Notes: generated by a model not told the origin, from the sequence alone. A stretch of 64,000 nucleotides of DNA from Merdimonas faecis (GCF_001754075.1 NZ_MIEH01000002.1:38373-102372), one strand, 5' to 3'; shown: positions 1-10,839, numbered from the stretch's first letter. Numbers and translations are program-made.

Positions 1-656
1 AAAAATATTACGGCAGCGGAGATACGCTGGTACGTGCCCTGGATGGAGTAGATCTGTCTGTGGAAAGGGGTGAGTTTGTGGCTGTGGTCGGCACTTCCGG
101 CAGCGGTAAATCCACGCTTCTCCATATGCTTGGAGGATTGGACCGGCCTACCTCGGGAACGGTGTGGGTGGATCAGAAGGATATCAGTAAGTTAAAGGAC
201 GAAGAGCTGACTATTTTCCGGCGGCGTAAGATCGGATTTGTATTCCAGAGCTACAATCTGGTGCCGGTGCTGAATGTGTATGAAAATATCGTGCTTCCGG
301 TGGAGCTGGACGGAAACAGGGTTGATAAATCTTATGTAGAAGATATCATCGAGATCCTGGGGCTTAAGGCAAAGAAGTTCAGCCTGCCTTCCCAGCTCTC
401 CGGAGGACAGCAACAGAGAGTGGCCATTGCAAGAGCGCTGGCTGCAAAACCGGCGATACTCCTGGCCGATGAGCCCACGGGCAATCTGGATTCTGTAACC
501 AGCCAGGATGTGCTAAGCCTCCTGAAGGTGACAAGCAGCCGGTTCGGGCAGACGGTGGTAATGATCACACATAATGAGGAAATTGCACAGATGGCAGACC
601 GGATCATCCGTATTGAGGATGGAAAGATCAGAAATGGCGGTGAGGCGTATGCGTAA
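1..656 (+). CDS. ABC transporter ATP-binding protein (5' end outside window)
   Basis: ATPase of a MacB/LolD/FtsE-type exporter; powers the permease encoded next. The reading frame is open from base 3 ([16 protein letters not shown]), the usual start of this family, so the GTG at 60 is internal and the true start lies before the window. Visible motifs: Walker [11 protein letters not shown]-loop [12 protein letters not shown], signature LSGGQQQR, Walker [14 protein letters not shown] and the switch histidine in MITHNEE. The stop overlaps the permease start, the normal arrangement for this two-gene exporter. Substrate cannot be read from the sequence; relatives export antimicrobial peptides or act on lipoproteins or cell-wall processes. 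Confidence 0.93.
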   Translation, partial: KYYGSGDTLVRALDGVDLSVERGEFVAVVGTSGSGKSTLLHMLGGLDRPTSGTVWVDQKDISKLKDEELTIFRRRKIGFVFQSYNLVPVLNVYENIVLPVELDGNRVDKSYVEDIIEILGLKAKKFSLPSQLSGGQQQRVAIARALAAKPAILLADEPTGNLDSVTSQDVLSLLKVTSSRFGQTVVMITHNEEIAQMADRIIRIEDGKIRNGGEAYA

Positions 657-3249
657 AGTCAAAAATCAAAAGGTCATCCGGAATCTGTCAGACAAGAGCT
701 TCCGTGCCAGCCACACAAGGAATACGATCGCAGTGCTGGCCATTGCCCTGACTTCTATGCTGTTTACCACTCTTTTTACCATCGGCCTTGGGTCTGTGGA
801 AAATTTTCAGCAGCAGACCATGCGGCAGTCGGGAGGAGACAGCCATGGTGTGATCAAGGATATTACTATGGAAGAGTATGAAGCGCTGAAGGATCATCCT
901 CTGATAAAAGAAAGCGCTGCCTGTGAGGTCCTGGCGGATAATGTGGCCAATCCGGAGTTTTTGAAGCGTCATGTAGAGCTCTGGTATGTACCGGAATATC
1001 ATTATCCCCACCGCTACCTGGAAATCGAAGAGGGGAGGGCGCCGGAGAAAGCAGATGAAGTGCTGGTGGATGAAGTGACAATAGAACTTTTGGGGCTCCC
1101 AAAAGAGACGGGTCAGGAAATCACACTTTCGCTACAGGTTGGGATGGCAGACCCGGCGGCAGAAGACAGGACCTTTACCGTGACCGGGATCCTGAAAGCA
1201 GATCCGGCGATGAATACGGGATTTGTCGTCACCTCAGAGGATTATCTGACAAAATATGCAGAAGAGATAAAGGCGGCGGAACGGGAAGAGTATGCGATGA
1301 CAGGCCGGATCGATATGGATGTGAATTTTTCCAATTCCTTCAATATCCAGAAAAAGCTGGAGCAGGTCATCACAGAAAGCGGATATTCCGTGACGGAGGG
1401 TGACAAAAATTATTTGTCCAGTAATGTAAACTGGGCGTATGTATCCGACGGGGCCCAGAGTGATCCGATGACCATGGGGGCGGTGGCGGGAGGACTTTTC
1501 ATTATTCTGCTCACCGGATATCTGATCATTTACAATGTGTTTCAGATCTCGGTGGTAAAGGATATCCGGTATTACGGTCTGCTAAAGACGATCGGGACCA
1601 CCGGACGCCAGATCCGGAAAATCGTACGCCGTCAGGCCTGGAAGCTGGCCGTGGCCGGGATCCCGCTGGGCCTTGTGACGGGATTCTTTGTGGGAAAAGG
1701 GATCGTTCCGCTGGTGGTGGAAAGAAGCGCTTACCAGGGGTCTGACGTGCAGGTATCCTTAAATCCCTGGATTTTTGCAGGGGCCATTTTGTTCAGTCTG
1801 GCTACGGTGTGGATCTCCACCCGCAAGCCGGCCAGGATCGCAGGCAGGGTGTCTCCTATTGAAGCAGTACGCTATACGGAAGATCAGAACGAAAAAAAGA
1901 AAGAAAAGAAAGGCACAGACGGCGGAAAGCTTTGGCGAATGGCGCTGTCCAACCTGGCCCGCAGCAAAGGACGCACCGTGATCGTGATCCTGTCACTTTC
2001 CTTGTCAGTGATCCTGCTGAACAGCATTTTTACGGTAACCTCATCATTTAGTATGGACCAGTTCCTGAAAAAGTTTGTGGTGTCAGATTTTCTGATCGCC
2101 AATGCCGAATATTTCAACAGTGAGTATTACGGAGTAAAAGAGGGAATAGAGGAGATCAGCCTGAGTGAGTCTTTTATCAGAGCCTGCGAGGAAGAGGACG
2201 GCTTTGAGAGAGGCGGGCGTCTCTATATGAGCAATGAAGTCGGTCTGGAAGCAGAAACCTACCAGCCTACGGAAAATGTCATGACAGATGAGAACGGGGA
2301 GTTTTACAATATGTTTGGATCCGAGAAGGTTCCCTATCAGCGGAATGAAGATGGAAACTACCGCACAACTTTTTACGGACTGGAGGATTATCCTCTTGAG
2401 AAGGCAGAGCCCTTTGAGGGCGAGACGGATCTTTCGGTGATCAAAGAAAAGCTTGCTACCGGGAAATATCTTCTGGGAGCTGTGGCTACGGATGATAATG
2501 ACCAGGTGATAGAGGACGAGATCTACTATCATGCCGGGGATCATGTGACGCTGGTAATGAAGGACGGAGAAAAGAGGAAATTTGAGATTCTGTCTCTGAT
2601 CAAGGAGAATTATTACGGGCTGACAAACCGCATGGGTTCGCAATTTGCCTTTTATACGACGGCGGATGTATTTCTTTCCATGGAATCGCCGGATTATCTG
2701 ATGAGTTATGAATTTGATGTAGAAGACGGCAGGGAGGCGCAGTTTGAAGAATTTCTGGAAAACTATACCACAACACAGGAGCCTTTGATGCACTATGAGT
2801 CAAAACAAAAATGGCTGGATGAGTTTAACGGACTGACCGGACTTTTTACCCTGGTGGGAGGAGTACTGACAATGGTCGTTGGCGTCATCGGTATCCTTAA
2901 TTTTGTCAATGCTACGCTGACGGGGATCGTAACCAGGAAACGGGAATTTGCAATTATGGAAGCGATTGGCATGACGAAGCGCCAGCTGACCCGTATGCTG
3001 ATGCTGGAAGGACTGTACTATGCAGGGTTTACGATTTTGTGTTCCTTAGCGGGAGGCTGTCTCCTGTCTGTGACACTGGTACGGATTCTTGCGGACGGCA
3101 TGTGGTTTATGGAGTACCAGTTTATCCTGTGGCCGATGCTGATCGTATTTCCGATACTGCTGCTTCTGGGAGTGCTGGTCCCGTATCTTGCCTATCTGCC
3201 GCAGCGAAGAGAAAGTGTTGTCAGCGTGATCAGCCGGGAGTCGGCATAA
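649..3249 (+). CDS. FtsX-family ABC transporter permease
   Basis: Membrane partner of the upstream ATPase. About 866 residues with two FtsX modules: a first transmembrane segment near the N-terminus ([20 protein letters not shown]), an extracellular domain, three more helices, then a second set ([19 protein letters not shown], a second extracellular domain and three C-terminal helices), giving about eight helices. The ATG at 649 follows GGTGAGG closely and overlaps the ATPase by 8 nt; the ATG at 634 is an alternative. The long extracellular domains are typical of bacitracin/lantibiotic-type or MacB-like permeases, but no cognate two-component genes are visible. A strong hairpin lies directly downstream. 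Confidence 0.9.
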   Translation: MRKVKNQKVIRNLSDKSFRASHTRNTIAVLAIALTSMLFTTLFTIGLGSVENFQQQTMRQSGGDSHGVIKDITMEEYEALKDHPLIKESAACEVLADNVANPEFLKRHVELWYVPEYHYPHRYLEIEEGRAPEKADEVLVDEVTIELLGLPKETGQEITLSLQVGMADPAAEDRTFTVTGILKADPAMNTGFVVTSEDYLTKYAEEIKAAEREEYAMTGRIDMDVNFSNSFNIQKKLEQVITESGYSVTEGDKNYLSSNVNWAYVSDGAQSDPMTMGAVAGGLFIILLTGYLIIYNVFQISVVKDIRYYGLLKTIGTTGRQIRKIVRRQAWKLAVAGIPLGLVTGFFVGKGIVPLVVERSAYQGSDVQVSLNPWIFAGAILFSLATVWISTRKPARIAGRVSPIEAVRYTEDQNEKKKEKKGTDGGKLWRMALSNLARSKGRTVIVILSLSLSVILLNSIFTVTSSFSMDQFLKKFVVSDFLIANAEYFNSEYYGVKEGIEEISLSESFIRACEEEDGFERGGRLYMSNEVGLEAETYQPTENVMTDENGEFYNMFGSEKVPYQRNEDGNYRTTFYGLEDYPLEKAEPFEGETDLSVIKEKLATGKYLLGAVATDDNDQVIEDEIYYHAGDHVTLVMKDGEKRKFEILSLIKENYYGLTNRMGSQFAFYTTADVFLSMESPDYLMSYEFDVEDGREAQFEEFLENYTTTQEPLMHYESKQKWLDEFNGLTGLFTLVGGVLTMVVGVIGILNFVNATLTGIVTRKREFAIMEAIGMTKRQLTRMLMLEGLYYAGFTILCSLAGGCLLSVTLVRILADGMWFMEYQFILWPMLIVFPILLLLGVLVPYLAYLPQRRESVVSVISRESA

Positions 3250-3260
3250 GGCAGCAGAAA

Positions 3261-3293
3261 AGAAGAGCCATAGTTTTATGGCTCTTCTTCTTC
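3261..3293. terminator. Bidirectional terminator between permease and XRE gene
   Basis: Perfect 12-bp stem (3261-3272 with 3277-3288) and a 4-base loop. It overlaps the 3' end of the convergent XRE gene and is T-rich on both sides, so it can serve both transcripts. Confidence 0.7.
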
Positions 3294-3548
3294 TCCTTCG
3301 CCGTCAATGAGATATTCGTATGAAACGTGGAAAATTTCGGCCAGAGCTTTCAGTTCTACATCTGTAACATAACGCTTATTGGTTTCAATCCGGGTGATGA
3401 CATTTTTATCCATATCGTAGCCATTCAACTGAAGCTGGTAAGCTAAGAACCGTTGTGACATATTGTGCTGCTGGCGGAGCTTTGCGAGCCGGCGGCTGAT
3501 CAGATTCTTCCTGCCGCCTGGTGTTTTGGGCTTTGGCATATCTTTCAT
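3276..3548 (-). CDS. XRE-family helix-turn-helix regulator
   Basis: Small DNA-binding protein of 90 residues. The Cro/CI-type HTH spans about residues 18-80 (SRRLAKLRQQHNMSQRFLAYQL, then NVITRIETNKRYVTDVELKALAEIF), followed by an acidic tail GEGEEEEP. Lysine/arginine- and proline-rich N-terminus (MKDMPKPKTPGGRKN). It is divergent from the unknown gene at 3661; the shared 110-nt gap holds a gtctca/tgagac inverted repeat that could be its operator. Target genes are not known. Confidence 0.85.
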   Translation of the reverse strand: MKDMPKPKTPGGRKNLISRRLAKLRQQHNMSQRFLAYQLQLNGYDMDKNVITRIETNKRYVTDVELKALAEIFHVSYEYLIDGEGEEEEP

Positions 3549-3599
3549 CCTCCTGCAGATAGTGTGGACATGACTGTCTCAATTTTTGCACTTTTTCTG

Positions 3600-3628
3600 T
3601 TGATTTTACACGGGATAAGGTCTACAAT
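3600..3628 (+). promoter_or_regulatory. Sigma-A promoter for the gene at 3661
   Basis: TTGATT (3600-3605), 17-nt spacer, TACAAT (3623-3628). It sits inside the inverted repeat whose arms are 3576-3591 and 3631-3646. Confidence 0.6.
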
Positions 3629-3660
3629 CGGTTGTAAAAGTGAGACAAAGGGAGAAGCGT

Positions 3661-4008
3661 ATGCATCAAAAGGATATCGAACGCTTTGCGTTCCTGTTTT
3701 TGTGCGGAAAACGTGACAGGGCAATCCTGGCGGGAAAAGAAAAAATGACGTTTTCAGATTTGAACAGGCTTATATATCTTCTTGATTATCTGGGGCTGGA
3801 CGCTTATAGTCTGGAAATCTGGAGTGAATATGGAGGGCAGTTTAAAGATCAGCTGGAACAGCTGAAAGAAATCTATGATGAAACAGCCGGCATCGTGTCC
3901 TGGGATCCTGCGGAAGAAGATGAACGGCAGGAGCAATGGATCCGGGAGTTTTTGCGGCAGGTGCCGGATAGAAACAGCCGGAAACTGCTGGAAAAATTAC
4001 TCGGTTGA
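3661..4008 (+). CDS. Hypothetical protein, 115 aa
   Basis: Not recognised. Soluble, charged and mostly helical by composition, with no signal peptide or membrane segment. The ATG at 3661 is preceded by GGGAG at a good distance; the in-frame ATG at 3640 has none. It opens with MHQKDIERFAFLFLCGKRD and is rich in Glu/Arg toward the end (EEDERQEQWIREFLRQ). It has its own promoter at 3600-3628 and is divergent from an XRE regulator, so the two may be a regulator/target pair. No toxin or antitoxin motif was identified. Confidence 0.6.
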   Translation: MHQKDIERFAFLFLCGKRDRAILAGKEKMTFSDLNRLIYLLDYLGLDAYSLEIWSEYGGQFKDQLEQLKEIYDETAGIVSWDPAEEDERQEQWIREFLRQVPDRNSRKLLEKLLG

Positions 4009-4028
4009 TATACAAGTATCATTTCCTA

Positions 4029-4057
4029 TTGTACAATGCGGATTTTTGTGCTAAATA
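4029..4057 (+). promoter_or_regulatory. Possible promoter for the cyclo-ligase gene
   Basis: TTGTAC (4029-4034), 17-nt spacer, TAAATA (4052-4057). The -10 box is a weak match, so this is tentative. Confidence 0.35.
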
Positions 4058-4102
4058 ATAAGTGTGTTGTTATGAAGTGACAAAAGCAGGAGGCAAAACA
4101 GG

Positions 4103-4660
4103 ATGAAGCAGAACCTGCGGAAAAAACTGTTAGAAAAAAGAAAATTTCTTTCCGACGCCTATTTTCAGATGGCAGATGAAAGGATCTGTATGCTGGCAGC
4201 GGAACTTCCGGAATTCCAACAGGCAGAAGTGGTCTTTTGTTATGTGGGGATGGAAGGAGAAGTCAGCACCCGCTCTTTACTGGAAAAAGTACTGGCGGAA
4301 GGGAAACGGCTGGGTGTGCCGCGCTGTGAGAAAAAGGGCGTGATGCGGGTCTATGAGATCCGTTCTCTACAGGATCTTGTGCCCGGAGCTTTTGGAATTC
4401 CGGAGCCGGTACCGGAAGCCAGGCTGATCCGTCCGGAAGAGATAGACCTGGCGGTCATTCCCTGTCTTTCCTGCGATGGAAAGGGAAGACGTCTGGGGAA
4501 AGGCGGCGGGTATTATGACCGGTATCTGGAGGGGACGACGTTCTTAAGGGCAGCGCTTTGCTGGCAGCAGATGATGGAAAAAGAGATTCCTGTGGACATA
4601 CATGACCAGCGGATGGATGTAGTGATCACGGAGAACGATGCGATCCGTACCAGGGATTAG
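4103..4660 (+). CDS. 5-formyltetrahydrofolate cyclo-ligase
   Basis: Cytoplasmic enzyme converting 5-formyl-THF and ATP to 5,10-methenyl-THF, returning a stored folate to one-carbon metabolism. 185 residues, normal for the family. The diagnostic ATP/substrate loop RRLGKGGGYYDRYL lies near residue 130, and the N-terminal KQNLRKKLLEKRKFLS is the usual basic helix. AGGAGG lies upstream of the ATG at 4103. The arabinofuranosidase gene follows at 57 nt, but no shared function is apparent. Confidence 0.92.
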   Translation: MKQNLRKKLLEKRKFLSDAYFQMADERICMLAAELPEFQQAEVVFCYVGMEGEVSTRSLLEKVLAEGKRLGVPRCEKKGVMRVYEIRSLQDLVPGAFGIPEPVPEARLIRPEEIDLAVIPCLSCDGKGRRLGKGGGYYDRYLEGTTFLRAALCWQQMMEKEIPVDIHDQRMDVVITENDAIRTRD

Positions 4661-6238
<1,578 letters not shown>

Positions 6239-6246
6239 ATCAAGGC

Positions 6247-6275
6247 TATACAATAAAAAGAATGTCTGGTATAAT
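6247..6275 (+). promoter_or_regulatory. Promoter upstream of the PEP/pyruvate-binding gene
   Basis: TATACA (6247-6252), 17-nt spacer, TATAAT (6270-6275). A transcript starting near 6282 would carry the hairpin at 6311-6348 in its leader. Confidence 0.55.
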
Positions 6276-6310
6276 CATCTAAGAGATCATAGTAGAATAT
6301 TTGAACTGGC

Positions 6311-6356
6311 AAAGACGCTGTAAGAGCAATGAGCTTTTACGCGTCTTTCTTTTTTT
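6311..6356 (+). terminator. Leader terminator or attenuator
   Basis: AAAGACGC pairs with GCGTCTTT, extended by GTAA/TTAC past a bulge, and is followed by a seven-T run ending next to AGGAGG of the next gene. It lies between the promoter at 6247-6275 and the start at 6370. It may simply end arabinofuranosidase transcripts or attenuate the downstream gene. Confidence 0.6.
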
Positions 6357-6369
6357 AGGAGGTCTTTTC

Positions 6370-8091
6370 ATGGGAGCATTTGAAAAAGTAAAGAGCGGAT
6401 TTCCGGATATGGATGGATTATTGGATCATATCCGGACAGGCGACAATGTAGTGTGGCGGGTAAGAAGTATAGAGGAGTTCCGCTATTTTGCAAAGCCTTT
6501 TGCAAGGCAGGCGGTAAAAGAGGGAAGGAATCTGATCTATATGCGTTTCGCATCCCACGAACCGATCTTAGAGCCGGAGCCAGGGATTAAGATCTGTGAA
6601 TTTGACCCGGACAAAGGATTTGAAGCATTTACGGTAGACATTTATAACTGCATCACCCGGGAGGGCAGGGAAGCCTTTTATGTGTTTGACAGTTTGTCAT
6701 CGCTTCAGTCAGTGTGGTATACAGACCTGATGATGGGAAACTTTTTCCGCGTTACCTGTCCCTATCTTTTTAAGCTGGATACAGTGGCCTATTTTCCACT
6801 GCTGCGGGGAAAGCACTCCTTTCATACCGTTTCCAGGATCCGTGATACTACGCAGCTTCTTCTGGATGTCCATTCGGGAGAGGAGCTTTACCTGCATCCT
6901 TTGAAGGTCTGGAACCGCTATACACCCAGAATGTTTCTGCCTCATTGCATGGATCCCGGGAGCGGGAAATTCAGGGCGGTGGAGGATGGAGTGTCCATGA
7001 GCCGTTATTACCAGCTTCTGGAAGAGGAAGAGATACAGGAGCAGGATCAGAGCCTGGACAGCTATGACAGGTTTTTCTCGATGGCCCGGATGGAGTACCG
7101 GCAGGGACGGTTTTCCGAGAGGACCCAGCAGCAGATTGTCGAGAGTACTATGACAAAGGATCCCAGGCTGCAGGAAATGATCAAAGAATATTTTGACCCC
7201 AGGGATTATTTTCTCCTGCGGGACCGGATGGCAGGAAGCGGCTCCATCGGAGGAAAGGCCTGTGGAATGCTGCTGGCGAGAAAGATCGTGCAGGCCAGGC
7301 TTCCATGGGGAAGAAAGTATCTGGAACCCCATGATTCCTATTACATCGGATCCGATGTATTCTATACGTATATTGTCTCGAATAACTGCTGGGAAATCCG
7401 GATCGCACAGAGGACGGAGGAAGGATATTTTGCAAAGGCAGAGGATTTGAGAAAGGCATTGCTTTCCGGGGAATTTCCGGCTGATATCCGGGAAAAATTC
7501 CGGTCTGTACTGGAATATTTCGGACAGAGTCCGATCATCGTCCGCTCCTCCAGTTTCCTGGAGGACGGATTTGGAAATGCGTTTGCCGGCAAGTATGAAT
7601 CCGTGTTTTGTGTCAACCAGGGTACACCGAAGGAACGCATGAGGGAATTTACGCAGGCGGTCCGCAGAGTCTATGCAAGTACCATGGATCCGTCAGCGCT
7701 TCAATACCGAAGACAGAGAGGACTGGAGGGGAAGGATGAACAGATGGCCGTGCTGGTGCAGCGGGTATCCGGCTCCTATCAGGGAGACTATTTCTTTCCG
7801 GCGGCAGCAGGTGTGGGCTATAGCTATAGTGCATACCGGTGGCGGAAAGATATGGATCCGTCGGCTGGGCTTTTAAGGATTGTTGCAGGGCTTGGGACCC
7901 GGGCGGTAGACCACACGGAGAGAGACTATCCCCGCCTGGCGGGTCTTGACCGCCCGGAAATGTCCATGCATGTGACAGCTGCGGATAAGCATCGGTTCTG
8001 CCAGCGTAATATAGACGTACTGGATATCCGGGGAAACTGTCTGAAAACAGTCCCGACAGAGGAGCTGTTGGATCAGATCCCCTGTGGCTGA
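6370..8091 (+). CDS. PEP/pyruvate-binding domain protein, N-terminal part (frameshifted)
   Basis: First 573 residues of a PPDK/PEP-synthase-like protein. The ATP-grasp pyruvate/phosphate-dikinase domain is visible from about residue 290: GSGSIGGKACGMLLAR, then IIVRSSSFLEDGFGNAFAGKYESVF. The start at 6370 has AGGAGG eight bases upstream. The frame ends at TGA after LLDQIPCG. Adding one base in the C4 run at 8079-8082 restores the frame and joins it to the next entry through the lost segment L-W-L-K-K-E-V-M-E-R-D-Y-E-A-E, so the gene is split by a one-base deletion or a sequencing error. No phosphohistidine or PEP-binding domain of complete PpsA is seen, so catalysis is uncertain. Confidence 0.8.
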   Translation: MGAFEKVKSGFPDMDGLLDHIRTGDNVVWRVRSIEEFRYFAKPFARQAVKEGRNLIYMRFASHEPILEPEPGIKICEFDPDKGFEAFTVDIYNCITREGREAFYVFDSLSSLQSVWYTDLMMGNFFRVTCPYLFKLDTVAYFPLLRGKHSFHTVSRIRDTTQLLLDVHSGEELYLHPLKVWNRYTPRMFLPHCMDPGSGKFRAVEDGVSMSRYYQLLEEEEIQEQDQSLDSYDRFFSMARMEYRQGRFSERTQQQIVESTMTKDPRLQEMIKEYFDPRDYFLLRDRMAGSGSIGGKACGMLLARKIVQARLPWGRKYLEPHDSYYIGSDVFYTYIVSNNCWEIRIAQRTEEGYFAKAEDLRKALLSGEFPADIREKFRSVLEYFGQSPIIVRSSSFLEDGFGNAFAGKYESVFCVNQGTPKERMREFTQAVRRVYASTMDPSALQYRRQRGLEGKDEQMAVLVQRVSGSYQGDYFFPAAAGVGYSYSAYRWRKDMDPSAGLLRIVAGLGTRAVDHTERDYPRLAGLDRPEMSMHVTAADKHRFCQRNIDVLDIRGNCLKTVPTEELLDQIPCG

Positions 8092-8102
8092 AAAAGGAGG
8101 TC

Positions 8103-8981
8103 ATGGAACGGGATTATGAGGCGGAGGATGCCCTGAAGCGGATGAACAGGCCGAAGCAGGTCTGGTTCGTGACCTGCCAGCATCTGCTGGAAAATCAGGA
8201 ATTTACCAGATTTATGCAGGCAGTACTGAAAATATTAGAGGAGGTATATGGGAATCCTGTAGATATTGAGTATACGGTGAATCTGAATGAAACAGGCCGG
8301 TTTGTGGTGAATCTTTTACAGTGCAGACCTCTTTATACGGGGAGCAGGAACGGAAAAATAGATTTGCCGGACCTTACGGAAAAGGAGATACTGTTTGAAC
8401 TTCAGGACTCTTCGGTAGGGAATTCTGTCATGCGGCCGGTAGATCTGGTGATCCGGGTCGATGCCAGGGCATATTACGAATACCCGTATCATTTAAAGTC
8501 TCAGGTGGCAGAAGCAATAGGCGAGATAAGCCGCCGATTCTCCGAAAGCGGGAAGAACCTGCTCCTTCTGGCGCCGGGAAGGATAGGAACCTCTTCGCCG
8601 GAACTGGGGGTGCCGGTAACATTTTCTGATATTTCCGGTTTTTCCGGTATCTGTGAAGTGTCGGACAAAACAGTGGGCTATATGCCGGAGCTAAGCTATG
8701 GAAGCCATATGTTCCAGGATCTGGTAGAGGCGGATATTTATTATGCGGCGGTCTGGAATGACAGCAGGACGAAGGTCTTTCATCCGGAGCTGCTGGATGA
8801 GGAAGAGGACCTGTTTCCCTTGCTCTGTCCGGAGAGAAAAGAACTGTCCGGCATGATCCAGGTTACGATGCCGGAGCACTTGTATTACTGGAATGATGTA
8901 ATGTCAGGGCGGAGCCTGTGCGGGAGGTACAGAAAAGAAAATGACAAAAAAGATCAAGTTAAATTTTTGACAAAAAAATAA
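8103..8981 (+). CDS. PEP/pyruvate-binding domain protein, C-terminal part (frameshifted)
   Basis: Continuation of the preceding gene in another frame; the homologous frame is open back to about 8082. It contains the end of the ATP-grasp domain (NPVDIEYTVNLNETGRFVVNLLQCRPL) and a conserved C-terminal region (LLLLAPGRIGTSSPELGVPV, then ELSYGSHMFQDLVEADIYY). AAGGAGG stands only 2-3 nt before the ATG at 8103, so re-initiation is possible but the spacing is poor; those bases also encode the lost K-K-E-V. If translated alone it would be a 292-residue fragment. Confidence 0.75.
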   Translation: MERDYEAEDALKRMNRPKQVWFVTCQHLLENQEFTRFMQAVLKILEEVYGNPVDIEYTVNLNETGRFVVNLLQCRPLYTGSRNGKIDLPDLTEKEILFELQDSSVGNSVMRPVDLVIRVDARAYYEYPYHLKSQVAEAIGEISRRFSESGKNLLLLAPGRIGTSSPELGVPVTFSDISGFSGICEVSDKTVGYMPELSYGSHMFQDLVEADIYYAAVWNDSRTKVFHPELLDEEEDLFPLLCPERKELSGMIQVTMPEHLYYWNDVMSGRSLCGRYRKENDKKDQVKFLTKK

Positions 8982-8990
8982 AAACACATC

Positions 8991-9019
8991 TTGTCAAAAT
9001 ATTAACAATATGATATTAT
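8991..9019 (+). promoter_or_regulatory. Promoter with Rex-type operator for the ldh-hdr-flx-frd-fum run
   Basis: TTGTCA (8991-8996), 17-nt spacer, TATTAT (9014-9019). The -35 box is the left half of TTGTCAAAATATTAACAA (8991-9008), which differs by one base from the clostridial Rex consensus TTGTTAANNNNTTAACAA. Rex is the NADH/NAD+-sensing repressor of fermentation genes, and ldh is a classic target. The operator overlapping the -35 fits repression at low NADH. Confidence 0.75.
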
Positions 9020-9070
9020 GATAAAAAATTATCAAAGTCAAAATATATTCAACGAAAGGAAAGGAAAATT

Positions 9071-10015
9071 ATGAGCAGTAAGATCACCATTATTGGAGCA
9101 GGAAGTGTTGGGGCAACGATAGCTTATAAGCTGTCTGGTGAGGACATTGCATCAGAGATTGTCCTGATCGACATCAATAAGGAAAAGGTAGAAGGAGAGG
9201 TCATGGACATTAAGCAGGGCACCTGCTTCAGGAACCCGATCTCCATTATCGCAGGAGATTATAAGGATGCCGCAGGCTCTGATATCGTTATCATTACTTC
9301 CGGTATTGCACGTAAGCCAGGACAGACCCGGATCGAACTTACCCAGACAAATGTAAATATCATCAAAGAAATTACTCCGGAGATCGTAAAAGCAGCGCCA
9401 GATGCTATTTACATCATCGTCAGCAATCCAGTGGACGTTCTGACCTATGTATTTACCAAGATTTCCGGACTTCCTGAAAATCAGATCATCGGTTCCGGTA
9501 CGGTTCTTGATACGGCAAGACTCCGCTCCGGCCTGTCAGAACATTTCCATGTGGCTCAGAAAAATATCCATGCCTATGTATTTGGGGAGCACGGAGATTC
9601 TTCCTTTGTTCCGTGGTCCAGTGCGGATATTGCCAGCATGAGTCTGGATGATTATTATACAGCAATGTCTGATAAAGTGGGAATCGAAAAGCTTAATAAG
9701 GATGCCATGGTAGAATATGTCCACAAATCCGGCGGACAGGTGATCGCAAAGAAAGGCGCTACCTTCTATGCTGTTGCGGTAGCTGTCTGCGAGCTTTGCA
9801 ATATGGTGCTTGCTGCTTCAGATTCGATAGCTACCGTGTCCAGCATGATGCATGGAGAGTACGGGATCGACGATGTCTGCTTAAGCACCCTGACACTGAT
9901 CGGACCTAACGGTGTGAAGGGAAGAGTACCGGCACGCCTTACAGAAGAAGAGACAGAAAAGCTTAAGGCCAGTGCAAAAGTACTGAAAGATGTGATCGCA
10001 CAGATCGAGATATAG
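9071..10015 (+). CDS. ldh: L-lactate dehydrogenase
   Basis: NAD-dependent interconversion of pyruvate and L-lactate in the cytoplasm. 314 residues. Rossmann motif IIGAGSVGATIAY at the N-terminus and NAD-specific Asp in IVLIDIN. The catalytic block GEHGDSSFVPWS carries the active-site His, and TRIELTQTNVNI lies in the substrate-loop region. The motif favours lactate over malate as substrate, but specificity should be checked. AAAGGAAAGG precedes the ATG. It is the first gene after the Rex-type promoter, and hdrB follows 26 nt later, so it probably shares a transcript with the Hdr/Flx/fumarate genes. Confidence 0.92.
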   Translation: MSSKITIIGAGSVGATIAYKLSGEDIASEIVLIDINKEKVEGEVMDIKQGTCFRNPISIIAGDYKDAAGSDIVIITSGIARKPGQTRIELTQTNVNIIKEITPEIVKAAPDAIYIIVSNPVDVLTYVFTKISGLPENQIIGSGTVLDTARLRSGLSEHFHVAQKNIHAYVFGEHGDSSFVPWSSADIASMSLDDYYTAMSDKVGIEKLNKDAMVEYVHKSGGQVIAKKGATFYAVAVAVCELCNMVLAASDSIATVSSMMHGEYGIDDVCLSTLTLIGPNGVKGRVPARLTEEETEKLKASAKVLKDVIAQIEI

Positions 10016-10041
10016 AAAAGGGCAGACAAGGAGGGAATATT

Positions 10042-10839
10042 ATGAAATACAGTTATTATCCCGGCTGTACTTTAAAAAATAAGGCCGAAGACCTGGACGC
10101 ATATGCCAGGGTTTCGGCCAAAGCTCTGGGATTTGAACTGGAAGAGATAGAAGAGTGGCAGTGCTGTGGAGGAGTCTATCCGCTGGGAACGGACGAGATT
10201 GCCACAAAGCTGGCATCCGTCCGTGCGTTGAACGATGCGAAGGAAAAAGGACGTGAGCTGGTAACGCTATGCTCTGCCTGTCATCATGTGTTGAAAAGAG
10301 TGAATGATGACATGAAGAACGTGGAAAATATCCGGACCAAGGCCAATAACTATATGGATCTTAAGGAGCCGTATGCAGGAGAGACAACGGTCCTTCATTT
10401 TCTGGAAGTGTTAAGAGACCGGATCGGATGGGACACTTTGAAAGAGAAGGTAACCAATCCGCTGAAGGGAAAGAAGATCGGAGCTTATTATGGATGTCTG
10501 CTCTTAAGACCCGGGAAGATCATGGCATTTGATGATCCGGAAAATCCAAAGATCATGGAAGACTTTATCCGTGCCATTGGAGCGGAGCCGGTGATCTACC
10601 CTTACCGGAATGAATGCTGCGGCGGGTACATATCTTTGAAGGAAAAAGAACTGTCCAGAGGCATGTGTGAAAAGATCGAAGACAGTGCAGAAGGATTTGG
10701 GGCAGATATGCTGATCACAGCCTGTCCTTTATGTATGTATAATCTGAATAAAAACAGCCGGACAGACCTGCCGGTCTACTATTTTACAGAGCTTCTGGCA
10801 GAGGCTCTGGGCGTGAAAGATGAGGTGAAGAAGCAGTGA
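10042..10839 (+). CDS. hdrB: HdrB-like protein, two CCG domains
   Basis: Counterpart of heterodisulfide reductase subunit B, which in methanogens holds two noncubane [4Fe-4S] clusters that reduce a disulfide. 265 residues. Two complete Cys-rich motifs: first YPGC, then QCCGG, then LCSAC; second YYGC, then NECCGG, then ACPLC. A methanogenic heterodisulfide is not expected in a Firmicute, so the acceptor must differ. In methanogen thiol:fumarate reductase TfrB an HdrB-like domain is fused to an FrdB-like one; an FrdB-like protein is encoded at 16537. The stop overlaps the hdrC start (GTGA). Confidence 0.88.
   Translation: MKYSYYPGCTLKNKAEDLDAYARVSAKALGFELEEIEEWQCCGGVYPLGTDEIATKLASVRALNDAKEKGRELVTLCSACHHVLKRVNDDMKNVENIRTKANNYMDLKEPYAGETTVLHFLEVLRDRIGWDTLKEKVTNPLKGKKIGAYYGCLLLRPGKIMAFDDPENPKIMEDFIRAIGAEPVIYPYRNECCGGYISLKEKELSRGMCEKIEDSAEGFGADMLITACPLCMYNLNKNSRTDLPVYYFTELLAEALGVKDEVKKQ

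Noticed and set aside
2083..2793. Long minus-strand frame inside the ABC permease gene
   Set aside because: Lies wholly inside a well-supported plus-strand gene, has no ribosome site and shows no recognisable domain.
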